A stretch of DNA of 21,162 bases from an uncultured Eubacteriales bacterium (GTDB lineage: Bacteria; Bacillota; Clostridia; Oscillospirales; Oscillospiraceae). Made by a program: the position numbers and the translations under genes. The notes beneath the pieces are model-generated. The model had not been told where the DNA came from and did not search any database. It was given only the letters and a program-made list of their open reading frames with translations. Below, one piece after another: positions 1 to 6,355 of this stretch; within the stretch, counting starts at the first letter, position 1; every line of letters begins with the position of its first letter. The stretch spans positions 1-21,162 of the forward strand of contig UQGJ01000042.1 in NCBI GenBank assembly GCA_900540545.1, given 5' to 3'.

Positions 1-62
1 TCCGTCCTCTTTCTCAAATGAGAAAGAGGACCCCCGCGCGGGAGCGCCGCCCCCGAAGGGAC
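1..62 (-). repeat. Dispersed hairpin element, copy 1
   Basis: A perfect 12-bp stem pairs GTCCTCTTTCTC (4-15) with GAGAAAGAGGAC (20-31) around AAAT. It is followed by the GC-rich arm with CCCCCGAAGGGACTCCGACC, the reverse complement of the GGAGTCCCTCCGGGGG arm seen in other copies. The element therefore lies in minus orientation and is cut by the window edge. Compared with the copies at 4372 and 9345, one stem pair is T:A instead of C:G, a compensatory change. There is no ORF. It may be a terminator for an upstream gene or a mobile palindrome; function is unknown. Confidence 0.7.
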
Positions 63-71
63 TCCGACCCC

Positions 72-100
72 TTGTCCTTCCGTTTCTTTTATGTTATTAT
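72..100 (+). promoter_or_regulatory. Probable sigma-A promoter of the XRE-comEC pair
   Basis: TTGTCC (72-77) and TATTAT (95-100) are separated by 17 bp, giving a start near 107. An imperfect palindrome ACACGTATGTGT (103-114) covers the expected start and is a plausible operator for the small XRE repressor encoded next. The promoter is read from sequence; operator function is inference. Confidence 0.55.
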
Positions 101-130
101 GCACACGTATGTGTTCATATCGCCCTGGTA

Positions 131-150
131 ATGCTACCGCTTGGTAGCAT
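131..150. promoter_or_regulatory. Perfect inverted repeat in the leader of the XRE gene
   Basis: ATGCTACC-GCTT-GGTAGCAT is an 8-bp perfect inverted repeat lying between the promoter and the ribosome binding site. It could be an operator for the XRE protein or an RNA hairpin in the leader. It lies too close to the start codon, and lacks a T-run, to look like a terminator. Confidence 0.5.
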
Positions 151-166
151 CTTCTGGGGTGATAAC

Positions 167-373
167 ATGTACTTCCAACGCATCCGCGATTTGCGGGAGG
201 ACCACGACAAGACCCAGCAGGAAATCGCGGATTACCTTCACACCCACCGCAACGCCTACCGCAGATATGAAACGGGGGAGCGTGAAATACCCGTGTCGGC
301 CTTGCTCAAACTGGCCGACCTCTACCACGTCAGTCTTGACTACCTGACGGGCCGCACCGACGACCGTGCGTAA
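167..373 (+). CDS. Small XRE-family (Cro/CI-type) HTH transcriptional regulator
   Basis: This is a 68-residue single-domain DNA-binding protein. The sequence shows the five-helix XRE fold: RIRDLREDHDKTQQEIADYL, then HTHRNAYRRYETGER as recognition helix and following turn, then IPVSALLKLADLYHVSLDYLTGR, the usual family ending. The ATG at 167 is chosen because GGGGTGAT stands just upstream; an earlier in-frame ATG at 131 lies inside the inverted repeat and has no binding site. The TAA stop (371-373) overlaps the GTG start of comEC (366) by 8 nt, so the two are probably translationally coupled. The family usually represses its own promoter, and two inverted repeats lie there. A role in controlling comEC is inference; the fold is certain. 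Confidence 0.88.
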   Translation: MYFQRIRDLREDHDKTQQEIADYLHTHRNAYRRYETGEREIPVSALLKLADLYHVSLDYLTGRTDDRA

Positions 374-2576
374 GCTCCTTCCCTTCGCCCTGGCCTGTTC
401 GGCGGCCATCTTCGCCGTCCACTACGGCGTGACGCCCCTCCTGCTGCTCTTCCTGCCGGTCCTGCTGAAACGAGAGGGCCGGCGGCTCCGCTGCGCCCTG
501 GTGCTGGCGGGGCTTGCCCTAGGATTGCTGTGGCCCAGGGCTTACGACGGGATTTTCCGCGCCCCGGCCCGGGCGCTGGAGGGGCGGACCGTACCTCTCT
601 CCGCCACCGTGGCCGACTTTCCCTGGGCCACCGTGTCCGGCGGCGGCGTGCCCCTCCGGGTCCACCCGGACGCCGGCCCCTCCTTTTTGGCCCGCCTCTA
701 CGGCGAGCCGGACCTCTTGGACCTCCTCCCCGGCGACCGGCTCACCGTCACCGCCGACTGCCGCCCCGCCGACACCCTCCGGGGCGAGGACACCGACCGC
801 TACACCGCCCAGGGCGTCTACATCATCGCCTACGCCCGCTCGGCGGCCCAGACCGTCCGCCCGGACCGTCCCCCGCCTTCGGTGTGGCCGGCCTGGGCCG
901 CCCACTGGCTCAAGGGCCGGGTGAGCGTCCTCTTTCCTGACGACGGGGCCCCGCTGATGACGGCCCTCCTTACCGGGGACAAGTCCGGCCTGTCCGACGC
1001 CGACTATGCCGCCCTCCGCCGGGCGGGGCTGGCCCACGCGGTGGCGGTGTCCGGGATGCACCTGGCCTTTCTGGTCTCACTGGCCGTCCTGCTGTTCGGC
1101 AGGCACCGGCGGCGGACCGCCGCCATCGCCATCCCCCTGGTGTGGGCCTACGCCCTGATGGTGGGGGCCACCCCTTCGGCCCTTCGGGCGGCGCTGATGC
1201 AGACCCTTCTGCTCCTAGCCCCTCTGGCGGGCCGGGAGAACGACCCGCCCACCAGCCTGTCCCTGGCTCTGATGCTGCTCCTGATCCAAAACCCTTACGC
1301 GGCGGGCAGCGTGGGGCTTCAGCTATCCTTCGCGTCTGTGGCGGGGATCCTGGCGGTCTCCGGCCGGTTCTTCGGCTGGTCCTGGGGCAAGGTGCCGGAG
1401 GGGTGGCCCAAGGCCCTCCGGGGTCTGGCCCGTCTCATTCTGTCCTCCCTGGCCGCCTCCTTCGGGGCTCTGATGTTTACCACGCCCCTGGCGGCCTGTT
1501 ACTTCGGCACGGTCTCCCTGGTGGCCCCGCTGGCGGGGCTTCTCTGCCTGTGGGCCGTGTCCCTGGTCTTTCCCCTGGGCCTTCTGGCGGCGGTGACGGG
1601 CTTTCCGCCCCTGGCCCTGCTGGCCGCGCCCCTGCTCCGCTACCTCCTCCGGGCGGCCCGGACCCTGTCCGCCCTGCCCTTTGCCGCCGTCTCCACGTCC
1701 AGCGGCTACCTGCTCGCCGCCGTGGCCTTCGGCTATCTGCTGCTGGTCCTCTTCCTGCTCTGGCGGGGGCCGCGCCGCCCCTTTGTCCCCCTGTCCGCCG
1801 CCCTGGTCTACCTCTGCGCCGCCCTGGTGCTCACCCGCCTGGACTATGCCGCCGGCCCCCTCACCCTCACGGCCCTGGACGTGGGCCAGGGGCAGGCCGT
1901 TCTCATCCGCGCCGGGGAGCGGGTCATGCTGGTGGACTGCGGCGGCAACGGCCCCAACGCCGGGGATACGGCCGCCGACTATCTGGCCAACCGGGGCGTC
2001 TCCCGGCTGGACCTGCTGGTGTTGACTCACTTCCACGCCGACCACGCCAACGGCGTGCCAGAGCTGCTGGCCCGGATGCCGGTGGACGTGCTGGCCGTCC
2101 CCCAGCCGGAGCCGGAGGACCCGCTGGCCCAGGAAATCCTTTCCCTGGCCGTCCAGGCGGGCACTGAGGTCGTCACCATCACCGACGACCGGACCGACGA
2201 CTTCGGCGGCGCCCAACTCACCCTCTACGCCCCCCTGGGGGCCGGGGAGGCCAACGAGTCTGGCCTGTCCGTCCTCTGCCGGACGAACGATTTCTCCGCC
2301 CTGCTCACCGGCGACATGGACCAGACCATTGAGGCCCGGCTGGTGAAGTATGGCGGCCTCCCCGACGTGGACCTGCTGGTGGCGGGCCACCACGGGGCCA
2401 AGACCTCCACCTCCCAGGCCCTGCTGGACGCGGTCACGCCGGAGCTCGTCCTCATCTCCTCCGGCTATAATACCTACGGCCACCCCGCCCCCGAAACCCT
2501 GGACCGCCTGACCGCCGCCGGCTGCGCCATCTACCGCACCGACTGCCAGGGTAATCTCACCCTGACCCTCCCGTAA
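366..2576 (+). CDS. comEC: ComEC/Rec2 family DNA internalization protein
   Basis: ComEC forms the inner-membrane channel that takes up single-stranded DNA in natural transformation. The 736-residue protein has the full architecture: N-terminal membrane helices and a DUF4131-type region (about 1-190), the multi-pass competence domain with the family motif AHAVAVSGMH (223-232), and a C-terminal metallo-beta-lactamase domain from about 495. That domain shows LDVGQGQA, the metal-binding HFHADH (555-560), GDMD (649-652) and GHHG (H675, H676). Length is normal for the family. The GTG start at 366 overlaps the XRE gene. holA follows 58 nt downstream, a common pairing in Firmicutes. The intact metal-binding residues suggest the nuclease-like domain is active. 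Whether the organism is transformable cannot be told from this gene alone. Confidence 0.95.
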   Translation: MRKLLPFALACSAAIFAVHYGVTPLLLLFLPVLLKREGRRLRCALVLAGLALGLLWPRAYDGIFRAPARALEGRTVPLSATVADFPWATVSGGGVPLRVHPDAGPSFLARLYGEPDLLDLLPGDRLTVTADCRPADTLRGEDTDRYTAQGVYIIAYARSAAQTVRPDRPPPSVWPAWAAHWLKGRVSVLFPDDGAPLMTALLTGDKSGLSDADYAALRRAGLAHAVAVSGMHLAFLVSLAVLLFGRHRRRTAAIAIPLVWAYALMVGATPSALRAALMQTLLLLAPLAGRENDPPTSLSLALMLLLIQNPYAAGSVGLQLSFASVAGILAVSGRFFGWSWGKVPEGWPKALRGLARLILSSLAASFGALMFTTPLAACYFGTVSLVAPLAGLLCLWAVSLVFPLGLLAAVTGFPPLALLAAPLLRYLLRAARTLSALPFAAVSTSSGYLLAAVAFGYLLLVLFLLWRGPRRPFVPLSAALVYLCAALVLTRLDYAAGPLTLTALDVGQGQAVLIRAGERVMLVDCGGNGPNAGDTAADYLANRGVSRLDLLVLTHFHADHANGVPELLARMPVDVLAVPQPEPEDPLAQEILSLAVQAGTEVVTITDDRTDDFGGAQLTLYAPLGAGEANESGLSVLCRTNDFSALLTGDMDQTIEARLVKYGGLPDVDLLVAGHHGAKTSTSQALLDAVTPELVLISSGYNTYGHPAPETLDRLTAAGCAIYRTDCQGNLTLTLP

Positions 2577-2588
2577 CGCACCGTCCCC

Positions 2589-2620
2589 ATTCTCCATTAT
2601 CAATTCTCAATTCTCAATTG
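2589..2620 (+). repeat. AT-rich heptamer array, copy 1
   Basis: Units ATTCTCC, ATTATCA, ATTCTCA and ATTCTCA, then ATTG, follow one another in exact 7-nt register in the comEC-holA gap. Related arrays lie at 13292 (opposite strand) and 16963. The common unit is ATTNTCA. Confidence 0.7.
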
Positions 2621-2634
2621 CCCAGGAGGTTCCT

Positions 2635-3696
2635 ATGCCAACGAAATCCACCGCCGATACCGCGGCCTTCCAACAACTGAAAAAGGACATCCAGTCCGAC
2701 GCCCTGGGCCGTCTCTACGTCTTTCACGGCGAGGAGGCCTACCTCCGGGACTTCTATCTGGGCAAGATGAAGGAAAAACTCATCGCCCCCGCCATGGAGG
2801 TCTTCAACTACCACACCTTTCAGGGCAAGAACCTGGACCTGAACGCCCTGAAGAGTACCATCACCGGCTACCCCATGATGGGGGGGCGGACCATGATCGC
2901 CGTCTACGACTACGACCTGTTCAAGGCCAACGCCGCCGACAAGGAGGCCCTCACCGCCCTCTTCGCCGACCTGCCCGACTACGTGTGCATCCTCTTTATC
3001 TACGACCTCATCGAGTACAAGCCCGACGCCCGGACCAAGCTGGCCCAGTCCATCAAGGAGCACGGCTCCGTGGTGAAATTCACCCGGCAGGAACAGGGGG
3101 ACCTGCTGGACTGGATTCGCCGCCGTTTTCGCGCCCTGGACCACGATATTGACTCGGAATTGGCCCGGTATCTCATTTTCCTCTGCGGCGATCTGATGAA
3201 CAATCTCATTTCCGAAATCGGGAAAATCGGCAACTACGCCAGCCACCGGGTCATTACCCGCCAGGACATCGACGCCGTGGCCACCCCCCAGCTGGACGCC
3301 GTGGTCTTTCAGCTCACCGACGCCATCACCGCCGGCAACTTCGAGAAAGCCGCCTCGGTCATGGGGGACCTGCTGCACATGGGTGAGCCGCCCATCAAGA
3401 TCCTCTCCGTCCTGGGGCGGCAATTGCGGCAGCTCTATTCGGCACGGCTGGCCCTGGAAGGCCGCAAGGGCAGCGGCTATCTGGTGGACCTGTGGGGTAT
3501 GCGCTCGGCCTACCCCGCCCAAAAGCTGATGGACGCCGCCCGCCGCTTCGACCTGAACTGGTGCCGTATGGCCGTCATCCAGGCCGCCCAGGCCGATTTG
3601 GCTATGAAATCCGTCAGCGGCGCGGACGGCGAGGAATTGCTGATCGATTTGCTGCTGAAATTGGCGAATACGAAGCCTAAGACGGGGATCGCGTAG
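2635..3696 (+). CDS. holA: DNA polymerase III delta subunit (clamp loader)
   Basis: HolA is the wrench subunit of the clamp loader that opens the beta ring. The 353-residue sequence matches the family in order: N-terminal ATPase-like domain starting FQQLKKDIQSDALGRLYVFHGEEAYLRD with no working P-loop, then NYHTFQGKNLDLNALKSTITGYPMMGGRTMIAVYDYDLFK, and a C-terminal helical collar domain containing EPPIKILSVLGRQLRQLYSARLALE and DLAMKSVSGADGEELLIDLLLKL. An AGGAGG site (2624-2629) sits 5 nt before the ATG. It follows comEC closely on the same strand. The gene rpsT, often found after holA, is absent; a repeat region follows instead. Confidence 0.95.
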   Translation: MPTKSTADTAAFQQLKKDIQSDALGRLYVFHGEEAYLRDFYLGKMKEKLIAPAMEVFNYHTFQGKNLDLNALKSTITGYPMMGGRTMIAVYDYDLFKANAADKEALTALFADLPDYVCILFIYDLIEYKPDARTKLAQSIKEHGSVVKFTRQEQGDLLDWIRRRFRALDHDIDSELARYLIFLCGDLMNNLISEIGKIGNYASHRVITRQDIDAVATPQLDAVVFQLTDAITAGNFEKAASVMGDLLHMGEPPIKILSVLGRQLRQLYSARLALEGRKGSGYLVDLWGMRSAYPAQKLMDAARRFDLNWCRMAVIQAAQADLAMKSVSGADGEELLIDLLLKLANTKPKTGIA

Positions 3697-3699
3697 GGC

Positions 3700-3793
3700 G
3701 GAGTCCCTCCGGGGGCCGCTGCCGCGGGGGCCAGGATTCTTTTCTTGAAAAGAACCCTGGGAAGAAACAACCAGGGGCTGCGGCCCCTGGACC
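3700..3793 (+). repeat. Dispersed hairpin element, copy 2
   Basis: This plus-orientation copy begins with GGAGTCCCTCCGGGGG. Hairpin 1 pairs CCAGG and TTCTTTTC (3731-3744) with GAAAAGAA and CCTGG (3747-3760), with one A/C mismatch. GAAGAAACAACC follows, then hairpin 2 AGGGGCTGCGGCCCCT and GGACC. The order hairpin 1, purine-rich GAAGAAA link, GC-rich hairpin 2, GGACC matches the longer copies at 4311 and 9284 although the stem sequences differ. It lies 4 nt after the holA stop and may end holA transcription. Confidence 0.65.
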
Positions 3794-3894
3794 TAAGGCG
3801 GCGCCAACGGGGCATGGCAGTTGAGACCGGCTAGAGGTGACAAGTCTGCCCTCTAGCTTCCGCCCCGGCCATTACGGCCTACTCCGCACTCATT

Positions 3895-4410
3895 CACCCC
3901 CATGCGCTGGCGTGGCGCGCCTGGCTTGGCGATTCCCGGCAAGGCGAGTGCGTTTCCCCCCGTCTCGCCGCAGCGGAGCCTTCTCCACTCGTAGGGAAGG
4001 TGGCACGGGCATAGCCCGTGACGGATGGGGCGACAAGCACGAAGCCTCCAGCATAACGCCCCATCAGTCACGCCTACTGGCGCGACAGCTTCCCCACAAG
4101 TGGAGAAGCCTACCCTGCGGGGGACGAGGGGCGCAGAGCCTTGTGGCGGCTTGTTGGCACTAAGAAAAACGCAACTACTATCAAGTCTTACCAGGTCATA
4201 TGCCGAGGGGCGGCAGCCGGAGTCGTTCCAGCGCCAGACCAATACGAGCTGCAACGGCTTTCTGGTCTTGCCAACCAACATAACCCATACCGCCGCCCGG
4301 ACGTTCCCGGGGTCCAGGGGGCGGCGGATAGGGCCTTGGAAAGGCCCGTGCCGCCCCCGGTCCTTCTTTCCGTCCCCTTTCTTCGAGAAGAAAGGGGACC
4401 CCCCGGAGGG
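3895..4410 (+). repeat. Composite dispersed repeat, copy A (interrupted by a MITE)
   Basis: This copy aligns with copy B (8980-9382) over its whole length. It begins with TGCGCTGGCGTGGCGCGCCT (3903-3922), continues through CCTTGTGGCGGCTTGTT and ACTACTATCAAGTCTT, then GGTCATATGCCGAGGGGCG and ACGAGCTGCAACGGCT, and ends with the two-hairpin element. Removing the 133-bp insertion at 3978-4110 leaves 383 nt, close to the 403 nt of copy B. No convincing gene is present: open frames exist on both strands but none has a proper start with a ribosome binding site. The gap 3697-4437 holds only this repeat, the MITE and the hairpin copies. Confidence 0.75.
3978..4110. mobile_element. MITE-like element with DUF559-type terminal inverted repeats
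   Basis: The left end (3978-4032) and the right end (4057-4110, read on the minus strand) are imperfect inverted copies. Each has GCCTTCTCC...GGGAAGG or GGCTTCTCC...GGGGAAGC as outer hairpin, a second hairpin (CACGGGC-ATA-GCCCGTG at the left; GTCGCGCC-AGTA-GGCGTGAC at the right) and the inner tail GTGAC(G/T)GATGGGGCG. Only 24 nt lie between the ends and there is no gene. The ends share layout and outer/inner sequence with the ends of the DUF559 element at 9894-10355, so this looks like a non-autonomous relative. No target duplication is evident. Confidence 0.7.
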
Positions 4411-4430
4411 ACTCTGCCCCCGGAGGGCCC
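4311..4430 (-). repeat. Dispersed hairpin element, copy 3 (two-hairpin form)
   Basis: Hairpin 1 is a perfect 13-bp stem (4372-4384 with 4387-4399) around GA. Hairpin 2 pairs GGGGGCGGC (4317-4325) with GCCGCCCCC (4350-4358) and encloses GGGCCTT-GGA-AAGGCCC (4331-4347). It is the terminal part of composite copy A, read on the minus strand. It ends just before the T-box promoter. Confidence 0.7.
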
Positions 4431-4437
4431 ACGCCCC

Positions 4438-4466
4438 TTGACTTGCCCCTCGAAAGGTGATAGAAT
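4438..4466 (+). promoter_or_regulatory. Sigma-A promoter of the glyQS T-box leader
   Basis: TTGACT (4438-4443), a 17-bp spacer and TAGAAT (4461-4466) form a near-consensus promoter. Transcription should start near 4473, directly before T-box stem I. Confidence 0.75.
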
Positions 4467-4472
4467 ACCTCC

Positions 4473-4713
4473 ACATCGACAAAGCGACGACCGGGAGGAG
4501 TACCCGCCCAACCCCAGCAGCAGAGAGAAGCCGGACGGTGCAAGGCTTCCTGGGAGGCGGAGAAGGCGTCCGGGAGCGCGGCCAGGAAATGGGCCGCCGG
4601 GTCTCCCGCCGTTACCGGGTCAAGAGCGCGGAGGCTTCCCTGGGACCCTCCGAATTCAGGTGGTACCACGGACAGAAGTTCGCCCTGAGCCTTTCGGCTC
4701 AGGGCGTTTTTTT
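4473..4713 (+). ncRNA. T-box riboswitch, glycine-specific
   Basis: The leader shows the conserved T-box parts in order: GGAGGAGTACCC on the 5' side of stem I, the distal AGAGA...GGACGGTGCAAGG part, and a specifier loop reading GAGAA-GGC-GTCC with GGC (4565-4567), a glycine codon. CCGTTA follows at 4609-4614, then the T-box itself, AGGTGGTACCACGG (4658-4671). The intrinsic terminator pairs CGCCCTGAGCC (4681-4691) with GGCTCAGGGCG (4696-4706) and ends in seven T. Uncharged tRNA-Gly should pair with GGC and TGGT, favour the antiterminator and let glyQS be read. The gene downstream confirms the amino acid. Confidence 0.93.
4681..4713 (+). terminator. T-box intrinsic terminator, followed by a second hairpin
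   Basis: An 11-bp stem with loop TTTC is followed by TTTTTTT. The T-run also starts a second perfect 12-bp hairpin, TTTTTTTCGGGC (4707-4718) with GCCCGAAAAAAA (4722-4733), in the leader before the glyQS ribosome binding site. Confidence 0.9.
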
Positions 4714-4834
4714 CGGGCGTTGCCCGAAAAAAACAGAGATGCGCCGGCCCGGCGGAGCGGGCCGATGCGCAAAAAATTCCTGTCCCAGCAATTTTTCGAT
4801 TCATTCTGTACATCATATAGAAGGAGTGTTCCCC

Positions 4835-6253
4835 ATGAAAAACACCGAAAAAACCATGGAAAAAATCGTCGCCCTGTGTAAGGGCCGCGGCTTCGTCTAC
4901 CCCGGCAGCGAGATTTACGGCGGCCTGGCCAACTCCTGGGACTACGGCCCTCTGGGCGTGGAGCTGAAAAACAACGTGAAGCGGGCCTGGTGGAAGAAGT
5001 TCGTCCAGGAGTCCCCCTACAACGTGGGCCTGGACGCCGCCATCCTCATGAACCCCGAGGTGTGGGTGGCCTCCGGCCACGTGACCACCTTCAACGACCC
5101 CCTCATCGACTGCAAGGCCTGCAAGATGCGCCACCGGGCCGACAAACTCATCGAGGACTGGTGCGCCGAGCATGACCGCACCGACGTGAACGTGGAGGCC
5201 ATGGACAACGACGCTCTGGTGGCCTTCATCCGGGACAACGGCGTCACCTGCCCCGGCTGCGGCAAGTCCGACTTCACCGACATCCGCAAGTTCAACCTGA
5301 TGTACAAGACCCACCAAGGCGTCACCGAGGACAGCGCCACGGAAATTTACATGCGCCCCGAGACCGCCCAGGGCATCTTTGTCAACTTCCCCGCCATCCA
5401 GCGCACCACCCGCAAGAAGCTGCCCTTCGGCGTGTGCCAGGTGGGCAAATCCTTCCGCAACGAGATCACCCCCGGCAACTTCATCTTCCGCATCCGGGAG
5501 TTCGAGCAGATGGAGCTGGAGTTCTTCTGCCAGCCCGGCACCGACCTGGAGTGGTTCGAGTTCTGGCGCAACTACTGCCACGACTGGCTCCTGAGCCTGA
5601 ACATCGCCGACGAGAACCTGCGCCTGAGGGACCACGAGCCGGAGGAGCTGGCCTTCTATTCCAAGGCCACCACCGACTTCGAGTTCATGTTCCCCTTCGG
5701 CTGGGGCGAGCTGTGGGGCGTGGCCGACCGCACCGACTACGACCTGAAGCAGCACCAGGAGCACTCCGGCAAGGATTTGACCTATTACGATCAGGAGAAA
5801 AACGAGCATTATATCCCCTACGTTATCGAGCCCTCCCTGGGCGCGGACCGCGTGACCCTAGCCTTCCTGGTGGAGGCCTACGACGAGGAGGTGGTGGACG
5901 CCGAGAAGAACGACGTGCGCACCGTCCTGCGCCTGCACCCGGCCCTGGCCCCCTTCAAGTGCGCCATCCTGCCCCTCAGCAAGAAGCTGTCCCCCGCCGC
6001 CGAGGAGATCTACGCCGACCTGCGCAAGCACTTCATGGTGGACTTCGACGACGCCGGGAGCATCGGCAAGCGCTACCGCCGCCAGGACGAGATCGGCACC
6101 CCCTTCTGCGTCACCGTGGACTTCCAGACCGTGGGCAGCGACACCGAGGAGGCCGACCACTGCGTCACCGTCCGGGAGCGTGACTCCATGGAGCAGGTCA
6201 GAATTCCCGTCTCCGAACTGAAAGCCTATATCGAGGAGCGCATCGCGTTCTAA
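4835..6253 (+). CDS. glyQS: Glycyl-tRNA synthetase, type 1 (alpha2 dimer)
   Basis: This class II synthetase charges tRNA-Gly with glycine using ATP. The 472-residue single chain is the archaeal/eukaryal-like homodimer type, not the alpha2beta2 GlyQ/GlyS pair. Visible are GRGFVYPGSEIYGGLANSWDYGPLG at the N-terminus, an insertion with cysteine pairs C93/C96 and C139/C142 that could bind zinc, RPETAQGIFVNF, motif 2 GKSFRNEITPGNFIFRIREFEQME, motif 3 SLGADRVTLAFL (Arg339), and a C-terminal anticodon-binding domain from about 370. The ATG at 4835 is chosen because AAGGAG (4821-4826) precedes it; the open frame extends upstream only because the T-box region lacks stops. It is controlled by the T-box and ends at a strong terminator. 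Confidence 0.97.
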   Translation: MKNTEKTMEKIVALCKGRGFVYPGSEIYGGLANSWDYGPLGVELKNNVKRAWWKKFVQESPYNVGLDAAILMNPEVWVASGHVTTFNDPLIDCKACKMRHRADKLIEDWCAEHDRTDVNVEAMDNDALVAFIRDNGVTCPGCGKSDFTDIRKFNLMYKTHQGVTEDSATEIYMRPETAQGIFVNFPAIQRTTRKKLPFGVCQVGKSFRNEITPGNFIFRIREFEQMELEFFCQPGTDLEWFEFWRNYCHDWLLSLNIADENLRLRDHEPEELAFYSKATTDFEFMFPFGWGELWGVADRTDYDLKQHQEHSGKDLTYYDQEKNEHYIPYVIEPSLGADRVTLAFLVEAYDEEVVDAEKNDVRTVLRLHPALAPFKCAILPLSKKLSPAAEEIYADLRKHFMVDFDDAGSIGKRYRRQDEIGTPFCVTVDFQTVGSDTEEADHCVTVRERDSMEQVRIPVSELKAYIEERIAF

Positions 6254-6260
6254 GTAAACA

Positions 6261-6326
6261 GGTATGGCGGGCCGAGTCGTCCCGCCCCACAGGCGGGGGC
6301 GGCCCCGGCCCGCTATACCGCTTTTT
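6261..6326 (+). terminator. Rho-independent terminator of glyQS
   Basis: GGTATGGCGGGCCG (6261-6274) pairs with CGGCCCGCTATACC (6306-6319) with one G-T wobble. An inner CCCGCC/GGCGGG stem lies between, and GCTTTTTCC follows. Confidence 0.88.
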
Positions 6327-6355
6327 CCTTCCACCCCCGACAAAAGAGAGATAAC

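Noticed and set aside
131..166. Earlier ATG for the XRE gene
   Set aside because: It lies in the inverted repeat, lacks a binding site, and adds residues not found in the family.
3853..4482. Open frames on both strands within composite repeat copy A (and matching frames in copy B)
   Set aside because: Some stretches, such as KTQLLSSLxRSYAEGR, are shared between copies, but this follows from DNA similarity. There is no ribosome binding site or recognisable family, and the frames run through hairpins and the inserted MITE.
4457..4834. N-terminal extension of glycyl-tRNA synthetase from the upstream in-frame start
   Set aside because: This stretch is the T-box leader and terminator; the ATG at 4835 has a proper ribosome binding site and gives the normal family N-terminus.
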